64,000 nt of DNA from assembly GCA_025454915.1 (NCBI GenBank), contig JALONN010000008.1, forward strand, positions 248,001 through 312,000, written 5' to 3'. Below are positions 49,976-59,136 of this stretch, one piece after another. The stretch's first letter is position 1; each line of letters starts with the position of its first letter. Under the pieces are notes generated by a model. It was not told the origin of the DNA. It searched no databases and worked only from the letters and a program-made list of their open reading frames with translations. Origin of the DNA: Raineya sp. (GTDB lineage: Bacteria; Bacteroidota; Bacteroidia; Cytophagales; Thermonemataceae). The position numbers and the translations under genes are program-made.

Positions 49976-52900
49976 ATGGAATCTTTAAAGAATCTTCAAA
50001 AAATTTTGGTAGCCAATCGTGGAGAAATAGCTATTCGTATCTTCAGAGCAGCTTCTGAACTTAGGATACGTACAGTAGCTGTTTATACTTACGAAGACCG
50101 CTATTCATTACACCGTTTTAAAGCTGATGAGGCTTATCAAATAGGTAAAGATGATGAACCTCTTCGTCCATATCTTGATGTTGAAGAGATTATTGCTTTG
50201 GCAAAGAAAGTAAAAGCTGATGCCATTCACCCTGGGTATGGTTTTCTTTCTGAAAATGTAAACCTTGCCCGTCGTTGTAGAGAAGAAGGAATTATTTTTG
50301 TAGGTCCAGAACCTGAAGTAATGGAAGCATTAGGAGATAAAATAGCTTCTAAAAAAATAGCCATTGCTGCTGATGTGCCTATTATTCAGGATAATCAGGA
50401 GTCAGTTGTAACTTTTGAGGTAGCCCTTAAAGAAGCTAAAAGAATAGGTTTTCCTGTAATGCTCAAAGCCTCTGCTGGTGGTGGTGGACGTGGTATGCGT
50501 GTGGTACGTAATGAGGCAGATTTAGAAAAAGCTTATAACGAAGCCAAAGGCGAAGCTGGGCGTTCGTTTGGAGATGATACTATATTCATCGAAAAATTTA
50601 TAGAAAACCCCAAACACATTGAAGTGCAAATTATGGGGGATAACTATGGAAATATTGTACACTTGTACGAAAGAGATTGTTCTGTTCAGCGTCGCTTTCA
50701 GAAAGTCGTAGAAGTAGCTCCTTCCTTTTTAGAGCAAAAAACTAAAAACAAACTCTACGATTATGCTTTGCGTATTTGTAAAAAAGTAAATTATAATAAT
50801 GTGGGTACGGTAGAGTTTTTGGTTGACCAAGATGAAAATGTATATTTTATTGAGGTAAATCCTCGTATTCAGGTAGAACACACTATTACAGAAGAAATTA
50901 CGAGAGTAGATATTGTTCGCTCTCAAATCCTGATAGCCAAAGGGCACCGCTTGTCTGACCCTGAAATCTGGATTCATAAACAAGAAGATATTGTAGCTAG
51001 AGGTGTAGCTATTCAGTGCCGAATTACCACTGAAGATCCATTAAATGATTTTAAACCCGATTTTGGAACAATCGTAGAGTACAGAAATGCAGCAGGTTTT
51101 GGTATTCGTTTGGACGAAGGAAGCACATACCCTGGTGTAAAAATTTCACCATTTTTCGATTCGATGCTTGTAAAAGTTTCTGCTTCAGGCAGAACGCTTA
51201 AAGGAACAGCCCAACGTTTGAGCAGAGCTTTACGAGAGTTTAGAATTAGAGGAGTAAAGACCAATATAGGTTTCTTGGAAAATGTAATCAATCACCCAAC
51301 ATTTCAGAGTGCAAAGGCAACCGTTAGCTTTATTCAGGAACACAAAGAACTTTTCAAAATACCCAAACGATTTGACAGAGGAACAAGAGCTTTGCGTTTC
51401 TTGGCAAACGTGATTGTAAATGGTAATCCAGATGTAAAATTTAAAGATGATACAAAAACATTTGCCAAACCACACCTGATTGATTATGAGCGTCCTGAAA
51501 TTCCTAAAAAAGGTACAAAGCAAATTTTGGAGGAATTAGGTAGAGAGGGTTTTAGTAAATGGCTCAAAAACGAACAAAAAATCTATTATACAGATACAAC
51601 GCTCAGAGATGGACATCAGTCTCTTTTGGCTACACGTATGCGTACCAAAGACATGATTCCCTATGCTGAAGCAATGGCATATCATTTCCCACAAACCTTT
51701 TCTTTAGAAATGTGGGGAGGAGCTACATTTGATGTTGCCCTCAGATTTTTGAAAGAATGCCCTTGGAAACGTCTGCAATTTATCAGAAAGGCAGCTCCTA
51801 ATATCCTGACACAAATGCTTTTGCGTGGAGCAAATGGAGTGGGTTATAAAGCCTATCCAGATAATTTAATCGAGAAATTTATTGAGAAATCAGCAGAAAA
51901 TGGGATTGATATTTTCCGAATATTTGATTCTTTAAACTGGATTGAAAACCTGAAAACAAGTATTCAGGCAGTTGGAAAGTACACCAATAGTCTTGCAGAA
52001 GCATCTATCTGTTATACAGGGGATATGCTCAATAAAGATGAGAAAAAATATACGCTGCAATATTATCTGGACTTTGCAAAACGCCTCGAGGATGCAGGAG
52101 CTCATATCCTTGCCATCAAAGATATGGCAGGATTGTTAAAACCTCATGCTGCTGAAATCTTAGTTTCAAAACTTAAAGAAACAGTTTCATTGCCTATACA
52201 CTTGCATACCCATGATACAGCGTCCATTCAGGCTGCTACTTATCTGAAAGCCATTGAAGCAGGGGTGAATGTGGTGGATGTTTCGATTGCTGCTATGTCA
52301 GGTACAACAGCACAACCCAATTTCAATTCGGTTGTGGCAATGATGCAAGGACATCCAAGAGAAAACCCTTATAACTTGTCAAGTCTCAATGAGCTTTCCA
52401 AATATATTGAGGGAGTCAGACAATTCTACTATCCATTTGAGGCTGGTATGCAGGCTGGTTCAGCAGAGGTATATGAACACGAAATGCCTGGCGGACAATA
52501 TACAAACCTAAAATCTCAGGCAGAATCTGTGGGTGTGGGAGATAAATTTGAACAAGTAGTTAAAAATTATCAGGATGCCAATAAACTTTTCGGAAATGTT
52601 ATCAAAGTGACACCAAGCTCTAAAGTTGTAGGAGATTTTGCTTTGTTTATGACAGCCAATGGCTATAATGCAGAGGACATTATGCAAAAAGGGCATACAA
52701 TCTCATTCCCAGAATCTGTAAAAGAATTTTTCAGAGGCGAATTGGGGCAGCCACATGGCGGATTCCCTGAAGAACTGCAAAAAATGGTTCTCAAAGATGA
52801 AAAACCTTTTACAGAGAGACCCAATGCTCACTTAAAACCTATTGATTTTGAGGCAGAATTTGAGATCTTTAAAGAAAAATATGATGATAATTTCTTAGAT

Positions 52901-53413
52901 TTTCTGTCATATCAGCTTTATCCTAAGGTATTTGATGAGTATTTTGCTCATGTTCAGGATATGGGAGAGGTGTATTATTTGCCTACAACATCCTTCTTCT
53001 TTGGCTTAAAAGCAGGAGAGGAGATTTTAGTACAAATAGATGAGGGTAAAACTCTGCTTATTCGTTTGGTAAGTATCACAGATGCTGATGAAAATGGTAT
53101 CAGAGCTGTTTATTTTGAACACAACGGACAAACCAGACGTATTCGTGTAATAGACAATTCGCTAAAAAGTCTGCTTAAAACCAATGCGAAAGCCGTAGGA
53201 GAAAATCAAATAGGCTCTCCGTTGCAGGGTAAAATCTCTCAGGTAAAAGTAAAAGAAGGTGATAAAGTACAAGTAAATACACCTTTGTTTATCATAGAAG
53301 CAATGAAAATGGAGAGTATCATTACTGCTACCAAAGAGGCTACAGTTAAACAAATACATCTGCCAGCTGGTTCTATTGTAGAACAAGGGGACTTGGTAAT
53401 TGAATTAGAGTAA
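49976..53413 (+). CDS. pyc: Pyruvate carboxylase
   Basis: A 1145-aa biotin-dependent enzyme forming oxaloacetate from pyruvate, bicarbonate and ATP. Biotin carboxylase domain (1-460): VANRGEIAIRIFRAA, IHPGYGFLSEN, GGGRGMR, EVNPRIQVEHTITEE; carboxyltransferase domain (about 530-810): DTTLRDGHQSLLATRMRT, LEMWGGATFDV, HLHTHDT; biotinyl domain with EAMKMES, biotin Lys1111. All domains are intact. It precedes a lipoprotein gene by 20 bp, possibly cotranscribed. Confidence 0.97.
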   Translation: MESLKNLQKILVANRGEIAIRIFRAASELRIRTVAVYTYEDRYSLHRFKADEAYQIGKDDEPLRPYLDVEEIIALAKKVKADAIHPGYGFLSENVNLARRCREEGIIFVGPEPEVMEALGDKIASKKIAIAADVPIIQDNQESVVTFEVALKEAKRIGFPVMLKASAGGGGRGMRVVRNEADLEKAYNEAKGEAGRSFGDDTIFIEKFIENPKHIEVQIMGDNYGNIVHLYERDCSVQRRFQKVVEVAPSFLEQKTKNKLYDYALRICKKVNYNNVGTVEFLVDQDENVYFIEVNPRIQVEHTITEEITRVDIVRSQILIAKGHRLSDPEIWIHKQEDIVARGVAIQCRITTEDPLNDFKPDFGTIVEYRNAAGFGIRLDEGSTYPGVKISPFFDSMLVKVSASGRTLKGTAQRLSRALREFRIRGVKTNIGFLENVINHPTFQSAKATVSFIQEHKELFKIPKRFDRGTRALRFLANVIVNGNPDVKFKDDTKTFAKPHLIDYERPEIPKKGTKQILEELGREGFSKWLKNEQKIYYTDTTLRDGHQSLLATRMRTKDMIPYAEAMAYHFPQTFSLEMWGGATFDVALRFLKECPWKRLQFIRKAAPNILTQMLLRGANGVGYKAYPDNLIEKFIEKSAENGIDIFRIFDSLNWIENLKTSIQAVGKYTNSLAEASICYTGDMLNKDEKKYTLQYYLDFAKRLEDAGAHILAIKDMAGLLKPHAAEILVSKLKETVSLPIHLHTHDTASIQAATYLKAIEAGVNVVDVSIAAMSGTTAQPNFNSVVAMMQGHPRENPYNLSSLNELSKYIEGVRQFYYPFEAGMQAGSAEVYEHEMPGGQYTNLKSQAESVGVGDKFEQVVKNYQDANKLFGNVIKVTPSSKVVGDFALFMTANGYNAEDIMQKGHTISFPESVKEFFRGELGQPHGGFPEELQKMVLKDEKPFTERPNAHLKPIDFEAEFEIFKEKYDDNFLDFLSYQLYPKVFDEYFAHVQDMGEVYYLPTTSFFFGLKAGEEILVQIDEGKTLLIRLVSITDADENGIRAVYFEHNGQTRRIRVIDNSLKSLLKTNAKAVGENQIGSPLQGKISQVKVKEGDKVQVNTPLFIIEAMKMESIITATKEATVKQIHLPAGSIVEQGDLVIELE

Positions 53414-53433
53414 AAAGTTAAAATCCAATATGC

Positions 53434-53832
53434 ATGAAGGTATTATTGTTTTTTTTCATAGTATTAATATTTGCTTGTAAAAGTACATCAAAGGTTGTAC
53501 AGAAACCATCAGAAGAACGTATAGCTTCCGACGAATCATATGGTTATTCTCGTAAAAATCCAATAAAAGTAGGTGGTGTAAACCAAGGACAAGGTCCAGC
53601 TGCTGAGAGGGCTTATTTGAATGCCCTCTCAGGACCTAATGGTGAATCTGTTTGGTTTGAGAGAGAAGGCAGTTGTTGTGCTTTTGATACACCAAATAGC
53701 CCTTTCGGAAAAGGAATGTTAGATACCTATAAAGTTACTTATGAAGGAAAAAAAGATACAATAATACTTTTTATTAATATGTATGATAAAGATAAACTTT
53801 TAGCTCCTAAAGGCTTTAAGCTTAAAAAATAG
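53434..53832 (+). CDS. Small lipoprotein of unknown function
   Basis: 132 aa with lipobox LIFACKST. The body is distinctive: YGYSRKNPIKVGG, GPAAERAYLNALSGPNGE, FEREGSCCAFDTPNSPFGKG, MLDTYKVTYEGKKD. From memory, such proteins occur in many Bacteroidota and are sometimes annotated 2-dehydro-3-deoxyphosphooctonate aldolase, which I consider an annotation error because nothing here resembles KDO8P synthase. Two adjacent Cys (SCC) may form a disulfide. Confidence 0.72.
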   Translation: MKVLLFFFIVLIFACKSTSKVVQKPSEERIASDESYGYSRKNPIKVGGVNQGQGPAAERAYLNALSGPNGESVWFEREGSCCAFDTPNSPFGKGMLDTYKVTYEGKKDTIILFINMYDKDKLLAPKGFKLKK

Positions 53833-53883
53833 ATTAAATAATTGAACATATTCTTATATTATAGAATATGAATCGTATAAACT

Positions 53884-54732
53884 ATGAAAATTTTAATTAA
53901 TTCTATAATGTTGCTGCTTCTGCTTGCATGCAAAAGCAAAGAACAGTCTGTTAATGAAGTTATTTGGGATAATGTTCAAAAAAATGACCAAAAGATGCCC
54001 ACCCCCCAGACAGGTGACTGGTTATCTTACCATAAAGAAAAAGGACAAACTTTTGAACAGTACAAAAAAAGCAAATATGTACAGCCTACAAAAAACAGAA
54101 ATATAATTTATGTATTACCAATTGGTAATTTTGATGCCAAACAGAATGAACTGATACAATATACGGCTGAATATCTAGAGATTTTCTTCAATTTGAAAGT
54201 TAAATGCTATAAGCCTGTCTCTGATAGTATTATTCCTTCTAATGCTAAGAGAATATCTACTTTTGATGTAGAGCAACTTTGGGCTTCTTATATTCTAAAT
54301 CCTTTTCTCAAAAAACGGCTACCAGAAGATGCAATAGCTTTTATCGCTATTACAGAAAAAGATTTATACCCAGAACCTTCTTGGAACTTTGTATTTGGCT
54401 TGGCAACTGATAATCTTGGTGTGATGTCTATATTTCGACTCCTAGAAAACGAAAATTATACACTTTGCTTGGAAAGACTTATCAAAGTCATTTCTCATGA
54501 AATGGGACATATGTTTTCTGTAAGTCATTGTATTAATGCTGTTTGTGTAATGAATGGAAGTAATACAATGGAGGAAACAGATAAACAGCCTAATAGACTA
54601 TGTTCAGACTGCTTGAAAAAACTATCATGGAATCTGAAATTTAATGATCGAAAACGCCTAGAACGTTTATTGAAATTTATGGAGAAACACCAGTTAAAAA
54701 AAGACTATGAACTTATTAGCAAAGATTTATAA
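53884..54732 (+). CDS. Archaemetzincin-like zinc metalloprotease, lipoprotein
   Basis: 282 aa with lipobox LLLLACKSK. Residues 205-216 read HEMGHMFSVSHC: the metzincin zinc motif with His205, Glu206, His209 and His215, then Cys216, INAVCVMN and later LCSDC, the archaemetzincin order HExxHxxGxxHC-x4-CxM-CxxC with a second zinc site. The position normally Gly is Ser212. The upstream domain (90-190) matches archaemetzincin organisation (VLPIGNFDAK, FVFGLATDN). A proteolytic role is expected though not certain. Its stop overlaps the next start by one base. Confidence 0.86.
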   Translation: MKILINSIMLLLLLACKSKEQSVNEVIWDNVQKNDQKMPTPQTGDWLSYHKEKGQTFEQYKKSKYVQPTKNRNIIYVLPIGNFDAKQNELIQYTAEYLEIFFNLKVKCYKPVSDSIIPSNAKRISTFDVEQLWASYILNPFLKKRLPEDAIAFIAITEKDLYPEPSWNFVFGLATDNLGVMSIFRLLENENYTLCLERLIKVISHEMGHMFSVSHCINAVCVMNGSNTMEETDKQPNRLCSDCLKKLSWNLKFNDRKRLERLLKFMEKHQLKKDYELISKDL

Positions 54733-55085
54733 TGATTCATAACAATATATCACAGCCTCACTTACTTGTTGTTTGTGGAAAAAATAAAAAAAGAAGCCGA
54801 ACAGCAGAGTTTATATATAAAAATGATGATAGATTTCACATTCGTTCTGTAGGGCTAAGTCCTAAAAGTATTCGAAAAATTACTGAAAAGGATATAGAAT
54901 GGGCGGATGTAATTCTTGTGATGGAAAGGGAGCAAAGTAAGCATATCAAAGATATTTATAACTATTTAGAAATCCCTACTATTGAAGTTCTTAATATCCC
55001 TGATGAATTTGAATTTATGGATGAGGAACTTATAACAATATTAAATGAAAAAATAGAGCTTATGATAGAAAAATATTTCACATAA
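54732..55085 (+). CDS. Small low-molecular-weight protein tyrosine phosphatase-like protein
   Basis: 117 aa. The N-terminal VVCGKNKKRSRTAE is a CX5RS phosphatase loop with Cys15 and Arg21, as in LMW-PTP and the short phage/bacterial phosphatase family; the possible general-acid Asp is in the late NIPDEFEFMD. The compact size (117 versus about 150 in classic LMW-PTP) matches a short subfamily whose biological role is not established. The ATG overlaps the archaemetzincin stop (TAATG), indicating translational coupling. Confidence 0.8.
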   Translation: MIHNNISQPHLLVVCGKNKKRSRTAEFIYKNDDRFHIRSVGLSPKSIRKITEKDIEWADVILVMEREQSKHIKDIYNYLEIPTIEVLNIPDEFEFMDEELITILNEKIELMIEKYFT

Positions 55086-55162
55086 GTTTGCCTATTTTGA
55101 CAGATTTTAAATAAATTTGAACCATTAGAAATCTTCTTTCATATTATTTATAGGTAGTTTCA

Positions 55163-55759
55163 ATGAAATATCTTTTATTTATTATATCTTTTTTCGTACT
55201 ATATAGTGGTTATGGACAAGATTCTGTAGCATGTCGTAAAGCAATAGAATCATTAACCCCAAACTATCAGGGTGTTACCTCCAAAGGTAATCCGTACAGT
55301 ATCAGAGCTATCAAAAACAAAAAAAGATGGGTGATTATCCTGACAGATAGTGCTACTGTAAGTGTTTTTCATAAAGTAAAAGACAGCTTAATCAAAAAAG
55401 AAAATATTAACAGAGATAACTTGTGTATGATTGTTTCTAAAGGATGGGTAAAGACCTACAAAGAACCAATCATGTTGTTGGATTTAACACTTTTTGGCTA
55501 TTATAAATTCACAAAAGATGGCAGAAAAATGTATAATGCTTTGAATATTGGTAATGAATTTGAAAAGGTGAATGGTGTTGCAAAAAGTGTATTATTGGTA
55601 TTAGCTGCTCCATTCAAAATATTTGGTAAGAAAAATAGAAAGATGAAGGAAATGCAGAAAGAACTCAATAAGATGAAGCAACAGCAACAACAAATGGAAA
55701 AAAATAAGAAAGAAGTAGATAAAATGGAGAAAAACATTGATAAAATTAATAAAAGCTAA
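55163..55759 (+). CDS. Secreted protein with C-terminal coiled coil
   Basis: 198 aa with signal peptide (MKYLLFIISFFVLYSGYGQ). Central globular domain of unknown family (KRWVIILTDSATVSVFHKVKD), a membrane-like segment (KSVLLVLAAPFKIF) and a Lys/Gln-rich coiled coil (about 155-198). It is first in a dense gene string and 8 bp upstream of the transporter gene, so probably the operon start. Confidence 0.7.
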   Translation: MKYLLFIISFFVLYSGYGQDSVACRKAIESLTPNYQGVTSKGNPYSIRAIKNKKRWVIILTDSATVSVFHKVKDSLIKKENINRDNLCMIVSKGWVKTYKEPIMLLDLTLFGYYKFTKDGRKMYNALNIGNEFEKVNGVAKSVLLVLAAPFKIFGKKNRKMKEMQKELNKMKQQQQQMEKNKKEVDKMEKNIDKINKS

Positions 55760-55767
55760 GTAAAACT

Positions 55768-58700
55768 ATGATTGATTTCTTAAAAAAGAAAATATCTTTT
55801 GCCACTTTTATTTTATTTATTTGGGGGTTTTTGTTGGGTAGTGCTACTATTTGCTATACGATAGGGTCTATTAGTCTATTAGTTTATCATGTTCCTGCAA
55901 AAGAATTTCCAGCAGCTTTTATGTTGTTAGGAACTGTTATGCTCCTATTTTCCTTTGTTTTTAACTACTTACAAAGATACTTGTCTTTTCTGAGTTTAGC
56001 CTTTATTATATTAGTGTTTTTTATTGTTGGTACTTTATGGGTCTATTATAATTTAGATACAACATTACACTATTATGCTGTTTTTGTAGGTTTTGCATTT
56101 TTTCCAATATTCTCAACAGTTGCCCAAACTCTTTTCTGGGGAGTTTTCAACCGATTATTTAACCTCAACGATTCAAGGAGATTTACAAATCGCTTGGGAG
56201 CAAGCTTGTATTTTTCTGGAATAGCTTTTTCTTTTATTACAATATTACTTCTAAAAACAAGCTTTTTTAAACCAGAATACTTAATTCTAGCTTCTTCCAT
56301 TTTGTTTTTGTTGAGCCTTATTCCTATTAGAGCTATCAGAAGCCTCAAATTCAGTCAGTCTCTTACACTCAATGCTCAAATTATTCATGCAGAGAATAAT
56401 TTTAAAAAACTTGTCAATAACCCTTACTTTACTTCCATTGCTTTATTTATAGTTGTAAGCACTTTGATTACAGTTTCAATAGACTATTTATTTGTAGGGA
56501 TAGCCAAAGACAGGTATCCAAAAAGTCTTACAGAAATTGTTCAATTCATCTCGATAGCTTCCATTGCTACGCTTGTGCTTAGTTTTTTAGTCAAAGTATT
56601 TTTATACCAAATTATTCTATACAGATTAGGACCTCGATTTATTTTGTTTATCATGCCTATTTTGGTAGGGAGTTTTGTATTGATACTGTTTTTAGTGGCA
56701 ATTTTTACAGGCTACTCACCAAAATTTGAGCGTTTCTTCTTGTTTTTTGTCATTGCAGCTATTTCAAAAATATTGAACGATGTTTTAAAAGATGCTATTG
56801 AAACACCTATTTATAAAGCTTATTTATTACCTATCAATATAAAATTACGTTTCGATACTCAAATTAAACTAGAGGGTATCATGAAGGGGATAGCAATTAT
56901 AGTAGGTGGTGGAGGCATTTGGTTACTGGAAAAACTTCCTTTCTCTAGTAGAATATATGAAATAGTGCTTGTAATGATTACTCTGCTTATACTTGTAAAA
57001 GTGGCGTCAGTTATGTATAACCGATATAAAGAAGTTTTGAAAGATACTCTCAATAATAATGAGGAGATGTTACGAATATCCAAAAATGCTTCTAATGTTA
57101 GTTATGCCGAAAAAATAGCACAAAATATAACGCAGCACCCATTACATGAGGTTATATATTATCTCAATGTGCTGTCTATCATTAACCCGATTTTATACAG
57201 AAAAAAAATAGTAGAACTTCTTACAACAGAAAATGCTTCTATACAAAAAATCAGCTTGTTTGATGCAAAAAATCTCTGCGTTTTAGAATCAATACCAGTC
57301 CTTAATGAAGTAATGGATTCTAAGTATTTTCCTGTTTTGGAAAATTCAAACTTAATAGCCTCTACCAATTCGTATTTGAAAGGAGCTGATTTCAGACTTG
57401 AAAAAATCAAATACATCGAACAACTTACATACTCAAAATTAAGCTTTGAAAGAGCTTTTGGAGCTCTACTTTCTGCTTATGCAGGTGATCAAATTCGTTC
57501 GAGGTTACTTAATCGTCTTTTCAGAGATCCAATTTATAAAGTACGCTACAATGCTATTTTGGCTTCTGCCAACTCTGCAAGTTTAGATTTGCACCATAAT
57601 CTAATTGATAAACTGGCAGACCCGTTTTATAGCAATGCAGCATTATCAGCTATTATAGCTACTGGAGAAAAGATTTTTAACTCTCTTGAATCAGCCTTTT
57701 ATGCAACAGAACAAAAAGAAAGTATTCAATTGAGAATCATGGAAGTATATGAGAGAATCGGTTCTGAAAAAGCATTTGAATTACTGCTGAAAAAACTGAC
57801 ATATCCCAATCAGAATATCAGCTCTAAAGCATTAGATAGTATCAGTAGATGTGGCTATAAATTGCCAGAAGACAGAATGATTTTCATTAACAAAGAATTA
57901 GAAGATGTTTGTGAAGTAGTGGTTTGGAATATGTCTGCTCATTTGGATTTACAGAACTGGAAAGCATCTGCCACACTTCAAAAAGCCTTAAAAGCTGAAA
58001 TAGATGAAAATATTAAGAAGATATTTAGCTTTTTATCACTAATGTATGATAAAAATACCATAGATTTAGTGCAAAATAATATTTATAGTGATAAAGATGA
58101 AGATGCAGAATTTGCTTCTGAACTTTTGGATGTAGTATTGAATGATACACTTAAGCCCATGTTGTTACCTATCCTTAACCCTTCAAGCTTTGAGGATAAG
58201 GTAGATACCATGAAATATATTTTTCCAACACAGCCCATGGAAAAAGATGAGGTATTATTGAATCTGGTGCAAAGAGATGCAAAATATGTAAATAAATGGA
58301 CAAAGGCATGTGCTTTGAATGAGCTTTTGGGGGCAAAAAAGGAAACAGATGATTATCAGGATTTACTCATGGCTCAGGCTCTTAACCCCAATCGTGTTAT
58401 TAGTGAAGTGGCTTTGATAGGTTTAAGGGACTTTTATGCTGATTTTTTGAAAAAAGAATTGACTCGTTTTGATAAAAATGCAAAGTATTTGTATGTTAAA
58501 AATGGTCTCGAAAAAATAGAAGTAGTTGAAAGGAAATTTAAAGATTTTGTAGTACCTATTATTCAGTTTGAAATTGTTAAATTTCTTGAAAATAACAGCA
58601 TTTTTAAAGGTATAAGTGGGCTTACATTGTGCGAAATAGCTCAAACAATTGAAATTCAATTGTTCCAAAAAAATGAGACTATTGCTGAATACGATTTGAT

Positions 58701-58977
58701 AGATGTAATGGATTATTTTATTCTATATCAGGGAACTGTTGAAAAATGGGAAAAAGAAACCCAAATGGAGCTTATAAAACCATTTGATTTTGTAAGCAGT
58801 TTATTTAAGGACTATAGCGACGAAACAAAAGTACGATTAGTCAGTAAGGAAACAACCTTATTATTTAAAATAAAACGAGAATTGTTTAATGAATTGCTCT
58901 CTTTTCATGAACAAATACCCATTACAATTCTCAAGAACCATGATAAAATAGAAAGAACTATAAATATGTACGCCTAA
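55768..58977 (+). CDS. ADP/ATP-carrier-like membrane protein with HEAT repeats and cNMP-binding-like domain
   Basis: 1069 aa in three parts. Residues 1-425 hold about 11-12 membrane helices with the shape of NTP/NDP exchange transporters (TLC family): a long helix pair, NRLFNLNDSRRFTNRLG and LKDAIETPIYKAY. Residues 430-900 are a helical repeat region, consistent with HEAT repeats (IYKVRYNAILASANSASLDLHHNLIDKLADP). Residues 938-1050 read like a cyclic nucleotide-binding barrel (FLENNSIFKGISGLTLCEIAQTIE ... IAEYDLIDVMDYFILYQGTV), without the phosphate-binding Arg I would expect. The function is not established; nucleotide exchange or a sensor role is possible. Confidence 0.75.
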   Translation: MIDFLKKKISFATFILFIWGFLLGSATICYTIGSISLLVYHVPAKEFPAAFMLLGTVMLLFSFVFNYLQRYLSFLSLAFIILVFFIVGTLWVYYNLDTTLHYYAVFVGFAFFPIFSTVAQTLFWGVFNRLFNLNDSRRFTNRLGASLYFSGIAFSFITILLLKTSFFKPEYLILASSILFLLSLIPIRAIRSLKFSQSLTLNAQIIHAENNFKKLVNNPYFTSIALFIVVSTLITVSIDYLFVGIAKDRYPKSLTEIVQFISIASIATLVLSFLVKVFLYQIILYRLGPRFILFIMPILVGSFVLILFLVAIFTGYSPKFERFFLFFVIAAISKILNDVLKDAIETPIYKAYLLPINIKLRFDTQIKLEGIMKGIAIIVGGGGIWLLEKLPFSSRIYEIVLVMITLLILVKVASVMYNRYKEVLKDTLNNNEEMLRISKNASNVSYAEKIAQNITQHPLHEVIYYLNVLSIINPILYRKKIVELLTTENASIQKISLFDAKNLCVLESIPVLNEVMDSKYFPVLENSNLIASTNSYLKGADFRLEKIKYIEQLTYSKLSFERAFGALLSAYAGDQIRSRLLNRLFRDPIYKVRYNAILASANSASLDLHHNLIDKLADPFYSNAALSAIIATGEKIFNSLESAFYATEQKESIQLRIMEVYERIGSEKAFELLLKKLTYPNQNISSKALDSISRCGYKLPEDRMIFINKELEDVCEVVVWNMSAHLDLQNWKASATLQKALKAEIDENIKKIFSFLSLMYDKNTIDLVQNNIYSDKDEDAEFASELLDVVLNDTLKPMLLPILNPSSFEDKVDTMKYIFPTQPMEKDEVLLNLVQRDAKYVNKWTKACALNELLGAKKETDDYQDLLMAQALNPNRVISEVALIGLRDFYADFLKKELTRFDKNAKYLYVKNGLEKIEVVERKFKDFVVPIIQFEIVKFLENNSIFKGISGLTLCEIAQTIEIQLFQKNETIAEYDLIDVMDYFILYQGTVEKWEKETQMELIKPFDFVSSLFKDYSDETKVRLVSKETTLLFKIKRELFNELLSFHEQIPITILKNHDKIERTINMYA

Positions 58978-59123
58978 TGGAAGAGCAAATACAAGTGGTG
59001 TTTCAGCTAACTTTAGAAGAAGCCAATCTGATTTTTAAAGCATTGGGAAAACTTCCCTTCGAACAGGTCTACGAACTTATAGGAAAACTAAATCAACAAG
59101 CAAACGAACAATTGAAAAAATAA
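58977..59123 (+). CDS. Conserved small protein (48 aa), translationally coupled to the transporter
   Basis: The ATG at 58977-58979 overlaps the stop codon of the transporter (TAATG). The 48 codons read MEEQIQVVFQLTLEEANLIF..., a helical protein; the pattern LTLEEANLI..ALGKLPFEQVYELIGK occurs, as I recall, in many Bacteroidota and phage small proteins and has no known function. It ends 13 bp before the TIR gene. Too short for ordinary gene calling. Confidence 0.75.
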   Translation: MEEQIQVVFQLTLEEANLIFKALGKLPFEQVYELIGKLNQQANEQLKK

Positions 59124-59136
59124 AAACATAAAAGTA

